Origin: JBBDNV01 sp040877415
GTDB lineage: Bacteria; Planctomycetota; Planctomycetia; Pirellulales; PALSA-1355
Length of the DNA: 59,413 bases
NCBI GenBank assembly: GCA_040877415.1
Contig: JBBDNV010000178.1
Span: forward strand, 1-59,413
Direction of reading: 5' to 3'
Shown: positions 36,897 to 45,700 of the stretch, piece by piece
Position numbering within the stretch: the stretch's first letter is position 1
Layout: every line of letters starts with the position of its first letter
Notes under the pieces: model-generated
Seen by the model: only the letters and a program-made list of their open reading frames with translations
Database searches by the model: none
Told to the model about the DNA's origin: nothing
Position numbers and translations under genes: made by a program

Positions 36897-37472
36897 ATGT
36901 TCCATGCAAGATCGACCGCCATCGCGCTGGCGTTGGTCGTGTTCGCCGCGCCGGCGGCGCTGGCCCAGAATGTCGACTATGTCACCGAGGGCGGCATTCG
37001 CTACCAGGTCATCACCTCCGAAACGCAACGTCCGCTGACCACCGTACGGTACGAGCCGCGCGAAAGCACCGTTTACCAACCACGCTATACGACCGACATG
37101 CAGGAGTCGGTGCGCACCTACCAGGTGCCCGTTACCGAGCAACAATGGGTGCTCGGATATCAACGGACGTGGAACATCTTCGCCCCGCCGGTCCCCTCGT
37201 ATCGGCTGATGCCGGTCACGCGCTGGCAAACCCGCACTGAGACGGTGCGCATTCCAATCACCAAGCGTGAATATGTTCCCGTTCGTCAGGTCCAGCAGGT
37301 GCCGATTACCGATACGCGCATCGCCAAAGAGACCGTGGTGCGCAAGGTGGCCATTAGCATGGCCGGCGAAGCGCCAACCGTGGCCAGAAACGAATCGATC
37401 GGCGGCGCGAGCGGCGACGGTGAGCCGCCCAGCGCCAGCTCATTCGGCTCGCCGATCGATCGACACAAATAA
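36897..37472 (+). CDS. Small secreted protein with Thr/Val/Arg repeats, unknown
   Basis: The 191-residue protein has a signal peptide (STAIALALVVFAAPAALA). The body repeats short beta-like motifs: ETQRPLTTVRYEPRESTVY, ESVRTYQVPVTEQQW, TRTETVRIPITKREYVPV, RQVQQVPITDTRIAKETVV. This style is known from uncharacterised planctomycete exported proteins. The tail is Gly/Ser-rich. A strong two-way terminator follows 43 bases after the stop. No function can be assigned. Confidence 0.75.
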   Translation: MFHARSTAIALALVVFAAPAALAQNVDYVTEGGIRYQVITSETQRPLTTVRYEPRESTVYQPRYTTDMQESVRTYQVPVTEQQWVLGYQRTWNIFAPPVPSYRLMPVTRWQTRTETVRIPITKREYVPVRQVQQVPITDTRIAKETVVRKVAISMAGEAPTVARNESIGGASGDGEPPSASSFGSPIDRHK

Positions 37473-37515
37473 AGCGCGCCGGCGGGAAATGCCGCCAACC
37501 CAACTGGGCAAAATG

Positions 37516-37549
37516 AAAAACGCGGGGCAATCGCTTGCTCCGCGTTTTC
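37516..37549. terminator. Bidirectional intrinsic terminator
   Basis: GAAAAACGCGGGGCAA pairs with TTGCTCCGCGTTTTC around TCGC; T-runs follow on both strands, serving the convergent genes on each side. Confidence 0.85.
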
Positions 37550-37581
37550 TGTTGGAAAACACTCAGGCGCCCTACCGCGAA

Positions 37582-37887
37582 TCAATTCGCGGAAACCTCC
37601 GACGGCGGACGCGTCTTGGCGCGACGCGACGCCTTCGACACGCCCCACTCCTTGGTCAACGTCTCGAAGACCTCCGGCGATTCGTAGCGAATGACGTTCA
37701 TTCCCTCGGGCATGGGCCCGATCAGTCCTCGCAAAACCGGCAAGCCGCGCAGCCCAAGATCGGTGCTGCAGTCGTCCACGCCGATCTGCGTGTGTACGCG
37801 CAATAGCGATTCCTGCTTGTTGTAGTCGCGAATGTGAAGCTGGCCGTCCGTGCCACGCGTAACGATACGAAACGTGTCTTTTGCCAT
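37582..37887 (-). CDS. Hypothetical protein, 101 residues
   Basis: From the ATG at 37887 the product starts MAKDTFRIVTRGTDGQLHIR and continues with LRVHTQIGVDDCSTDLGLR. It is soluble, without signal or helix, ending in a basic tail (KASRRAKTRPPSE). The open frame runs upstream to 38115, but that DNA is part of the duplicated tRNA-Ser upstream region and does not look coding. I do not recognise the family. It is convergent with the preceding gene and closes the chromosomal side of the island. Confidence 0.65.
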   Translation of the reverse strand: MAKDTFRIVTRGTDGQLHIRDYNKQESLLRVHTQIGVDDCSTDLGLRGLPVLRGLIGPMPEGMNVIRYESPEVFETLTKEWGVSKASRRAKTRPPSEVSAN

Positions 37888-38034
37888 CGAAGGTAGGTTC
37901 CGGGTTGGGCCATTGGGTGGGACGTTGCTTCCGCCACCACATATCGGCCCACTGGCACCGACGGCGGCAAGCAATTTCCAGCACTGCACATAGCACAACT
38001 GTTCGCAAGAACCCGCACATGCTCTTCGTGCGCG
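37888..38034. other. Intergenic region before the tRNA-Ser duplication
   Basis: Nothing recognised other than the upstream region of the 101-residue gene. It is the first part of a gene-free stretch reaching 38552; the rest is the duplicated block (38035-38292) and a 260-base leader of the Abi-like gene without recognised signals. Confidence 0.4.
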
Positions 38035-38292
38035 CCAAGTCGCTACCGCCGGCCGGCGCATGGCGCCGGTCAAACGGCCTGTTGCGGATTTGGCGCGCCG
38101 CGGGCAGCCCACCACGGCCGGCCATGCGGGCCGGTTCTTCCGGCCCTATCGCCCATACCGCTTCTAACACCCGCTCCCCTTTGTCGATTCGCCGCGAAGT
38201 GCCGCGCGCGCCGCTTGTGCGTGGCCCCTCTCGCCTCCGGCCTCCAGCCTGTTCCGGAGGGTAAGCGAACTGACTAGGAGCCTGACTCGAAA
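38035..38292 (+). repeat. Left copy of the tRNA-Ser upstream duplication
   Basis: It resembles 41957-42318: both start CACATGCTC, share GGCGC(C/A)GGT.CAACGGCCT, then an identical GGTTCTTCCGGCCCTATCG, a GCCTCCGGCCTCCAGCC block, and the tRNA-Ser 5' half. The copies are clearly diverged apart from short identical blocks. Similarity ends at the tRNA anticodon loop. A stretch unique to the right copy (about 42235-42280) lies just before its tRNA. Confidence 0.7.
38256..38292 (+). pseudogene. Truncated tRNA-Ser(CGA), 5' half only
   Basis: GGAGGGTAAGCGAACTGAC and then TAGGAGCCTGACTCGAAA match the first 37 bases of the intact gene at 42282 with three differences. Identity stops directly after the anticodon loop CTCGAAA; the following GCGCCAAG is unrelated. 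No 3' half exists here, so it cannot give a tRNA. It marks the left edge of the island. Confidence 0.8.
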
Positions 38293-38552
38293 GCGCCAAG
38301 AGGCTTTCGAGAAACCCTCGCAAATGCCGAGAAATCCGGCAGTTCTTCAAGTCTATTCCGACGCCCGCCTACGGTCAAATCGCTGCTTCGGCTGGCGTTC
38401 TCTGCACAACTCTGCACGCCCGATTCCGGCCCAAAGTCACCCGATATTCTGTCCGGCCGCGAACCCGACAGAGACTTTGGGTATCTGTTCATACGTTCAC
38501 AAAGGCGGTAAAATGCGCGTTCCCTCTTAGTAGCGAAAGGATGCCGTGACCT

Positions 38553-39491
38553 ATGGCGATACTGCCCTTTTCCAAGCGAAACGCGCCCCCACCCGCCCGA
38601 TACCGATATGACGTGCCCGAGCGGGCAAGGCGTCGAATCTTCATCAGCCTGCAACAGAGAAGCGGGCATGGCGTTGACTTCCTTGATTTAGACACGCTGT
38701 TGGTGGAATTGGGCGACTTGATCGCGGCAGCGGACGGCGGGCTATTCAGTTCAATGTATGAAGCCGCCCGAGTTTCCGACCATCCCGTCATCAATCATTT
38801 CATGCTCTGCCATGACGTTAAGGCGTTGGAATGGATCGAATTTGTCTTTCAATGCTTTCACTATTCCTGTGGCGACGAATGGCGACAAGCGGTCAACGAG
38901 ATTCTCAAGCAAGAGCCAATGGGCTACGAATTGACGCCCTACGTGGAAACGACTGTCAAAGGCCCGGACGGGCCGGCTGGCGTTCCCCGGCATCGTTGGG
39001 GAAAAGGGTTTGGCGAATGGATCGAACACCAGTACCCCCAAATCATCAAAAAGGATGATGAATACACCCATGCCGAAATTATTCAGCCGTGCTTGAACTT
39101 GCTGAGTGACCCCAAATTCAAAACCGCCAATGAAGAAATGCTGAAGGCCCATAAGGAATATCGAGAGGGCAATTACGCCGATGCGATTACGGATTGCGGC
39201 TCGGCGTTTGAAACCGTGATGAAAACGATCTGCGAAGCCAAGGGCTGGCCCTACGACAAAGGCAAGGCTACCTGCAAGGATTTGGTTGCCATCTGCAAAG
39301 ACAAAGGTTTATTCCCGTCGTTCTACGTGTCATTCTTCGAGGGCGCGGGCACGATTCGCAACAAGCTGGGCGATGCTCACGGCAAAGGCCCGACGCCCGA
39401 TTTGACGGCAACGAAAGAGCATTTCGAGCATATGGTTCAAATCACGTCGGCCAACATTCTGTTTTTGGCGCGGCTGGCCAGAATGGACTGA
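38553..39491 (+). CDS. Abortive-infection C-terminus-like protein
   Basis: The 312-residue protein has an N-terminal half without recognised motifs and a C-terminal helical domain (about 195-310) with KEYREGNYADAITDCGSAFE, TVMKTICEAKGWPYDKG and the motif GAGTIRNKLGDAHGKGPTP. The RN(K/R)..DAHG pattern is that of the Abi C-terminal domain found in phage-defence proteins. It is the first gene of the restriction-modification island, 75 bases before the methyltransferase on the same strand. Base composition is less GC-rich than the chromosomal genes. A defence role is an inference. Confidence 0.75.
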   Translation: MAILPFSKRNAPPPARYRYDVPERARRRIFISLQQRSGHGVDFLDLDTLLVELGDLIAAADGGLFSSMYEAARVSDHPVINHFMLCHDVKALEWIEFVFQCFHYSCGDEWRQAVNEILKQEPMGYELTPYVETTVKGPDGPAGVPRHRWGKGFGEWIEHQYPQIIKKDDEYTHAEIIQPCLNLLSDPKFKTANEEMLKAHKEYREGNYADAITDCGSAFETVMKTICEAKGWPYDKGKATCKDLVAICKDKGLFPSFYVSFFEGAGTIRNKLGDAHGKGPTPDLTATKEHFEHMVQITSANILFLARLARMD

Positions 39492-39566
39492 GCGCTTGTC
39501 CCACTGATCTATCGCACCAGTTGTGGTAGACTGGGGCCAATTGGCGCAGAAACGGAACCCACTGGA

Positions 39567-40727
39567 ATGGATTCACGCATGGCTGAAATGCAAAAGCCTC
39601 TTTTTTCGGATGACACGCTTCTTGAATGCGCTGATGTGACTGGAACCGAGGGAATAAAGTACATCGGGTCAAAGAGGTTGTTGATTCCGCATATCCTAGA
39701 TTTAATTAAGCCGTTAGGTGTGCAAACCGTGTTCGACGGCTTTGCGGGTTCAACCCGAGTGTCGCAGGCACTCGCCAAGCGCGGGTATCGAGTTACGGCG
39801 AACGACATTTCCGTCTGGTCGCGCGTATTTGCGACCTGTTATCTGCGGAACACACAACCGCCAAGTTATTACGCGCGAATCATCGAGCACCTTAATGGGC
39901 TTCCCGGCCGCGACGGCTGGTTTACGGAGCACTACGGCGGTGAACCCAATGACGGGTCCGCTGTGCAAAAGGACGGTCGGAAGCGAATTTGGCAAATCCA
40001 CAATACGCGAAAACTTGACGCGATTCGAGAAGAAATTGACCGAGTCACGACCGACGAAGTTGAACGATCAGTGCTGTTGACCAGCTTGATTATCGCAATG
40101 GACAAAGTGGACAGCACCGTGGGCCATCAGGTGTCATACCTCAGAGAATGGGCACCACGCGCATATCTGACGATGAAGATGACGCTGCCTCAGATTTGGC
40201 GGAATGAACAGGTTCACGAAGTACATCAAGCCGATATTTTTGATTTACTTGAGGATGTCGAGACTGACCTAGCCTATTTTGATCCACCCTATGGCTCGTC
40301 AAATGAGAAGATGCCACCGTCCCGAGTACGGTACGCATCGTACTATCATCTTTGGACAACGATTTGCCGCAACGATCAACCCAAGTTAGTCGGCGTAGCT
40401 AATCGGCGAGCCGACGTGAGCGATAAGCACGGCTCAATTTTCGAGGAGTTCCGCAGAGGTCCGAGTGGTCGATACTTGGTCATTGAGGCAATCGAGCGCC
40501 TTGTTCAGTCCACAAAAGCCCGATACATCCTCTTGTCCTACAGCAATCAGGGCAGGATGACCACTCACGAAATGGCAGCCATGCTAGATAGCCTTGGGAA
40601 AGAGCACAAGGTTGTTGAGGTAGGCTACAAGGCCAACGTCATGGAAGGGATGCGTTGGACTAATGAGTGGATTGACGAAGCACGAGAGGCAACAAAGGAG
40701 TTTTTGTTTCTCATCGTCAATTGCTAG
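39567..40727 (+). CDS. D12-class N6-adenine DNA methyltransferase
   Basis: The 386-residue enzyme has the FxGxG-type motif I (TVFDGFAGSTRVSQALAKRG), the N-terminal KYIGSKRLL (motif X), and motif IV DPPY in LAYFDPPYGSSN. YLREWAPRAYLTMKM is also family-like. It transfers methyl from SAM to adenine N6 and protects host DNA from the neighbouring nuclease. Its TAG stop overlaps that of the convergent endonuclease in CTAG. Sequence is lower in GC than its chromosomal surroundings. Alternative start at codon 5. Specificity cannot be read from sequence alone. Confidence 0.9.
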   Translation: MDSRMAEMQKPLFSDDTLLECADVTGTEGIKYIGSKRLLIPHILDLIKPLGVQTVFDGFAGSTRVSQALAKRGYRVTANDISVWSRVFATCYLRNTQPPSYYARIIEHLNGLPGRDGWFTEHYGGEPNDGSAVQKDGRKRIWQIHNTRKLDAIREEIDRVTTDEVERSVLLTSLIIAMDKVDSTVGHQVSYLREWAPRAYLTMKMTLPQIWRNEQVHEVHQADIFDLLEDVETDLAYFDPPYGSSNEKMPPSRVRYASYYHLWTTICRNDQPKLVGVANRRADVSDKHGSIFEEFRRGPSGRYLVIEAIERLVQSTKARYILLSYSNQGRMTTHEMAAMLDSLGKEHKVVEVGYKANVMEGMRWTNEWIDEAREATKEFLFLIVNC

Positions 40728-41545
40728 AGCATCTTCAGGATTTGCTCGTGCTTTTCTTGCGTCGAGACTAACACTCGCGCGATTACATCCAATAGAGGTT
40801 TGTTAATCGTGTAGGTTATCCAGTCCGTCAGCGACCTAAAAAACGGCGCTGCATTGACGGTATGTGTCCAAAGGCCGCGCTGAAGTGCATTTGCCGACAC
40901 ACCCCCGTACCGAACCTCGAAGATGTATTGGCCGTCAATTGTTGTGAAGCGGTAGATTGGGTGCTTGCGTCCTTTGCCGGACGACAAATAGTCGATCTTC
41001 CGAGCGGCATCGAAAGCGCGGCGAACCTCATACACCAAGATATTGCAAATCATTTTCTTTTCGTTGTAGATCAGAGGCAGCACATTGACTTTGTGGAAGT
41101 CGGCAAAAGCCCCAGACAAAAGCAGTGACTCAATAATCTTCCGATCAGTGGTGCCGCCTTTGCCAAGCGTTTCCTCAAGAATAGTGAACATCGAGCTATC
41201 TTTGTTCGTCGAAAGCTGAAGTGGCCCAACACCGTAAGCCTTGAGGCTAATCGGGATTTCCTCGCCCGTAGGCGTGAGAACCGAAATATCTTGCTCTACT
41301 GACTTGGCTCGAAACAAATCCTTGCCGACATGTCGCGCAGTATGCCCCTCGACGTATTTCGTAATGAACTCAGCCAAGGCAACTTCAGCCAAGTCGCCAT
41401 GCGTCTTATTTCCGATCATCCTCATCGAAAAGACGTTGCTCATCGTCATTTGGATGAGTTGCGGTTTCTCTTTGAAACACGTCGATAGCGCGTTTAGGAA
41501 ATCCTCGAATACCGTCAACTTCGGCGTCGTATGATCTTTGCTCAC
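40724..41545 (-). CDS. Putative type II restriction endonuclease
   Basis: The 273-residue protein has no motif that names it alone; the call rests on position, convergent to the methyltransferase and 8 bases behind the controller gene. A possible PD-(D/E)xK-like core is QDISVLTPTGEEIPISLKAY (about 87-106): an Asp after a hydrophobic strand and a Lys in SLK on the next strand. The usual acidic residue before x-Lys is replaced by Ser, so assignment of catalytic residues is tentative. MIGNKTHGDLAEVALAEFI could be the helix with a catalytic Glu that many type II enzymes place upstream. Confidence 0.7.
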   Translation of the reverse strand: MSKDHTTPKLTVFEDFLNALSTCFKEKPQLIQMTMSNVFSMRMIGNKTHGDLAEVALAEFITKYVEGHTARHVGKDLFRAKSVEQDISVLTPTGEEIPISLKAYGVGPLQLSTNKDSSMFTILEETLGKGGTTDRKIIESLLLSGAFADFHKVNVLPLIYNEKKMICNILVYEVRRAFDAARKIDYLSSGKGRKHPIYRFTTIDGQYIFEVRYGGVSANALQRGLWTHTVNAAPFFRSLTDWITYTINKPLLDVIARVLVSTQEKHEQILKML

Positions 41546-41553
41546 GATACGTC

Positions 41554-41775
41554 CTACAATCCATTGAATAGGTCGTCTATTCCGACGCCAAGCGCTTTCG
41601 CAATCGCTTCAATGTTCCGCAATGCTACGTTCCTGCGTCCGCGCTCGATTCCGCTTACGTAGGTACGATCAAGCCCGCATTTGGCCGCGAAAACCTCTTG
41701 TGACAGCCCGCGAGCCGTTCGCAAATCGCGTACTTTTAGGCCGAAGCGTCCAAGAATGTCGGGCCGCGCTGCCAT
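41554..41775 (-). CDS. Restriction-modification controller protein (XRE-family HTH)
   Basis: At 73 residues, it is nearly all one HTH domain: GLKVRDLRTARGLSQEVFAA, KCGLDRTYVSGIERGRRN and IEAIAKALGVGIDDLF. Size, sequence and position are those of C proteins, which delay endonuclease expression until the methyltransferase has protected the genome. The stop is 8 bases before the endonuclease start, so both are on one transcript. A C-box lies 26 bases upstream of the ATG. C genes are often leaderless, which fits the short spacing. Confidence 0.87.
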   Translation of the reverse strand: MAARPDILGRFGLKVRDLRTARGLSQEVFAAKCGLDRTYVSGIERGRRNVALRNIEAIAKALGVGIDDLFNGL

Positions 41776-41800
41776 GAACGCCAGATTGACGCTCTGTTGC

Positions 41801-41830
41801 CTATGAGTCTATGGACTATGAGTCACATAG
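41801..41830 (-). promoter_or_regulatory. C-box operator of the controller-endonuclease operon
   Basis: On the minus strand: CTATGTGACTCATAGTCC followed by ATAGACTCATAG. GACTCATAGTC is an exact GACTNNNAGTC C-box half-operator, and AGACTCATAG is a second, weaker one 4 bases on. Known C proteins bind two such sites to activate, then repress, their own operon. Confidence 0.75.
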
Positions 41831-41956
41831 GACGTGATCGGCGTAACCCGCAACGAACTCCAAACAATTTCCATTGCATCAAGTCAAAAACAACACGTCA
41901 AAGCTGATGCAATGAATCCGAGCAACTAAGGTGCAAATAAGTCAACTACTTCAATC

Positions 41957-42281
41957 CACATGCTCCCCTCGCGCGCAAGGCGATACGTCCGGCAGACGCC
42001 TGGCGCAGGTCCAACGGCCTTGGTGCTTTTGGCGGGCCCGGTGTGGCGACGATGGCCGGTCCGCGAAGGTCCGGTTCTTCCGGCCCTATCGGGCGTATCG
42101 CCTGCGGCGCGCTGGTGGCAAAACCGATACTTTTGCGACGGACCGACGAACCGCACCCCGAGCCGGCCAAAGTTCCTCGTCGCCCCTTTAGCCTCCGGCC
42201 TCCGGCCTCCAGCCTCTCGCCTCCGGCCTGTTCCAGCGCGGTTGCCCGCCGGGCCCCAGGGGAGTAAATTCAACCAGGCCC
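41957..42281 (+). repeat. Right copy of the tRNA-Ser upstream duplication
   Basis: Homologous to 38035-38255 and leading into the intact tRNA. It also has a GCCTCCG heptamer array (42189-42234). Together with 41831-41956, which holds no recognised signal, this is the gene-free stretch between controller gene and tRNA-Ser. It presumably carries the tRNA promoter. Confidence 0.65.
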
Positions 42282-42364
42282 GGAGGGTAAGCGAACTGGC
42301 TAGCGGCCTGACTCGAAATCAGGTGCCCCGCAAGGGGTTGTGGGTTCGAATCCCATGCCCTCCG
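42282..42364 (+). tRNA. tRNA-Ser (anticodon CGA)
   Basis: The 83-base gene has acceptor GGAGGGT/GCCCTCC, anticodon stem CTGA/TCAG around CTCGAAA (anticodon CGA), a class II variable arm GCCCCGCAAGGGGT and T arm TGGG-TTCGAAT-CCCA. CCA is not encoded. It is the right border of the restriction-modification island. Confidence 0.93.
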
Positions 42365-42380
42365 CTTTCGCACAACGCAT

Positions 42381-42412
42381 AGCCCCGCCTAGAGTTGCGG
42401 GGCTTTTCTTTT
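42381..42412 (+). terminator. Intrinsic terminator of tRNA-Ser
   Basis: AGCCCCGC-CTAGAGTT-GCGGGGCT followed by TTTCTTTT, 16 bases after the tRNA. Confidence 0.85.
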
Positions 42413-42776
42413 GCGCTGGCCGAGCACCGAAATCAGCGCCCAAGGGCGGCCCGATGTAGCCAAAATGTAGCCAATCTCGGGATGATGGCGCCCTGGATGG
42501 TGGTGGACGTGCAAGAACTATGTGGACGCGCACACGCCAGACTTGCACGTACGGTCCTGGACGCTCGCCGACATTCAAGGGCTGGATAACGGGGGTGCAG
42601 CGCTGACGACCTGAGAGCTATCAGAGCCTGAGTCACGAACGAGGCTTGATTGAGCGTCGCGCGCCGTCGAGTGATCACGCCGCGGCTTTCGGGAACTAAC
42701 TGGCGGCCACGCAGTTCTGTGCCTACCGCTTTGTGATCCTACAAGGGAAGCGATGAAAACGTCCCAGTGCTTCCAG
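42413..42776. other. Gene-free stretch after tRNA-Ser
   Basis: No gene supported. ATGTAGCC occurs twice, 10 bases apart, at 42454-42471. A reading frame at about 42511-42611 (CKNYVDAHTPDLHVRSWTLA) has a protein-like look but no start and no recognised family; it could be a decayed fragment. Confidence 0.35.
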
Positions 42777-45700
42777 TCACCGGTCAATCTTCATGACGCT
42801 GTCTTGCCGGGTTCTGTCAATCATCATATAGAGCGGGTCGATTTCGACCGACTTAGGTGGGTTGGTAACCTGAAGTGTGATTGTTTGGATGCCCGAGTGC
42901 ACGCGGCGCTTTTCTTGATGAGCGGGAAGCCGACGCTCGGCGCGGTCGTCCGCTTGCGAAAAGAGAGCAACATCGACATCAGCGTTTAGAGGCACTTCCG
43001 TCTCTTCGCCCAGGCCGTCTACCTCGAACTTGCGGGCCGCCAAGGTAATCGAGACATCAAAGACATCGCCGGAACGCCGAACGTCGACTTGGTCAATCCG
43101 AAAGTCGTAGAGAACGATTTTCTCAAACAAATCGGTGATCAGTTCCTGATGTTCGTCGCCGGCCACCGCTCTGAGCTCGTTGACGACGTCGCGAGAGGTC
43201 GGGAAGGGCGGCCCTTTGTCGGCAAACTTCTCCAGATACTTGCGAAGGGCACGGTTGACCCGACCTTCTCCGATCGCGTCGGCCAAGGCGTAGAATGCCA
43301 GCGGACCTTTGAAGTAGCTGATGTAACCCTGATCGTCGGTCTCGATCAGCGGACGCTCCGCATCGGTTTCCGCCCTTCGCGATTTCAGGTAACCGTCCTG
43401 GAACGACCGCGCGACGCGGCCGGCGAACGACGGACCGAAGTATTCCTTGAAGATCATCAAGGTGGAATACTGCGCGAGCGTTTCGTTGAGCATCTGCCTT
43501 CCGCGCATCCTCGCGCCATAGGCCATGCACCCCCACCATTGGTGAGAGAGTTCATGGATCGTCGCGAAATCCAAACCCTGGAAACTCGAATTGTCGGTTA
43601 AGAAGCCGAGCACTTCGGGATAGTCAGCGGTGCCAGGGGGCGGGTGCGCGGCCAAGTGGTACAAGGGATGTTCGACGATTTTGAAGGTGGCGTGCGGATA
43701 CGGAGCGAACTCTCTCGTCAGGTAATCGAGCGACAACTTGACCGTCTTCAGCATGGCTTCGATGTTCATGCCATGTTTTTTGTCATGGTAGATCTCCAGG
43801 GTCACATCGTTCCACTTGTCCCGAGCAACTTCGTAGCCGGCGGAAGAAAAAGAAATGGCCGGCCAGATCGGTCGGTCCGCAACGTACTCGAAGTAACGGC
43901 GTCCGTCCTTGAGCCACTCGCGCTGCAATTCTCCTTGTGTCACGGCGATCTGGTCGGCGGACGTACTGAGAACGGCCCGAAACTCAGTGTGGCTGTCCAC
44001 ACCAAACTTAAGCACACCCAGGTAGGCAGGATCGCCCAACTCGGGCAGGCCTTTGGCCGGATCAAGGCCCAGTCGTCGGCGCCAGTCATCGCTGGTAATG
44101 AACCGTTCGGAGTCAAAACCTGGTATGGGCATCGTCGGGGTTGGAAGGTACGTTCCGTTCTCCACGATTTCGTAATCGTGGTCCTTGCTCACGAAACCTC
44201 GATTCTGCCTCTTCATGTCCCAATTCAACGTCACCGTCATCCCAGGTTCCAGCGGTGAGCTCATCGCGAAAAGATAAAAGCCCTGCTCTGAATCCGAAGT
44301 TGTCAACGTGGCGGAACCGACGGCGAGCTTCATCACCTCCATCTGTGGCTCAACCGACACGACAAACTCGTTGATGGCGTGGTCCTTGTTGTTACGAAGT
44401 AGCGCGGAACCCCGGGACTCGAGCCTTCGCTCCTGGGGATAGACGTCCACCGCCAGGTCAATCTGTTGGAAGGAAGGAGCGGGCGAGCCCACATACCGGC
44501 CGTAGTCAATCTCGTATTTCGCCAAGAGTTGTTGTCGCTCGGCGGTCGTCTGATATCGATTCAGTATGTTCGTGTTGTAGAAGATCCAGCCTCCCGCGGC
44601 CACGAAGGCGGCCGCGGCCCCAAGCGCGGTATACCCCACGCCTCTGCCGAATCTCGTTGCGGCTTCGCGAGCTCGATCGGAAAGGGATGCATGGAGTCCA
44701 CGCGGATAGAGCAGGTTACCCACAACCATCAGCAGCACACAGAAAGGACTCCAATACGCGATGAGTGCAACAACCTGCGGGCCAGCCGGGCCGTAGCCGT
44801 TCATGTCGGAGTAAACTGCGTAAGGAATCAAAAAGCTCACGAGGATGTGTTCCACGCCGATTTGCTCCAAGCTTAAAAGGATCACGAAAGCGGCAAACAC
44901 CGCCAACGTTCCCAGCCACTTGTTGGGCGCCAGCACCTGAAGCGCGACAGCCAGCACGCAGAGCATTGCGTAGTAAGGGCCATTGTGGACAAAAAGGCTT
45001 CTCAAATAGACCGGGATTTCGAAGTTCGTGTAGGCAGCCAACGCTTGCGAGGCCATCGAGGTCAACATGGCGGTCAGAAGCAAGGCAATCACGACCAGGC
45101 ACAGCGCGACAGTTTTCGAGACCACCATGATCCAGTCCGCGTAGGGTGACGCGCCGACGATTTCCGACACGCCTGATTCCTTCTCGCGATAAACCAATGC
45201 GCCGGAATAGTAAATTGCCACGATGATGACGAACGTGACGAGACCGTAGCGAAAGTGACCGAGCATCAAGCTGGTCAGCGGATAATAGGGAAGGCCGGAC
45301 AGTGGATCGGCGTGGCTGCGAAACTCCTGAATCGTCGTAACCGCGGCTAAAACCACCAGGACGAGAGTGAAGGGATTCTTCAAGGCGCCGGCAACATCCA
45401 TCTTGAGCTGAGACGCGAACTGCGCCAGCGAATCCCAGCAGAGAAAACGCGGTTCGACGTCGACATGCCGGGCCAGCGGCGCCGGCGGCGCCTTGGGCCT
45501 CGTCTGGCGATGGAAAGGCCACCATCGGCCGCCGCCATCGTAAGCGAGATCAAGCCGAAACCGCGTCAGCGCGAATACCAGCGATAAGGAGGCGATCCCC
45601 AGCCAGAGCAGGCGGTTCACCAGAAGATGTCCCCCTGGTAGCTGCGTATTGAGCTCGGGCACGGTCCAGTACCGTGTAGCCTCGCGGATCGTGAGCGCGG

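Noticed and set aside
38256..38292. A second functional tRNA-Ser
   Set aside because: Only the 5' half is present; no variable arm, T arm or 3' acceptor strand follows.
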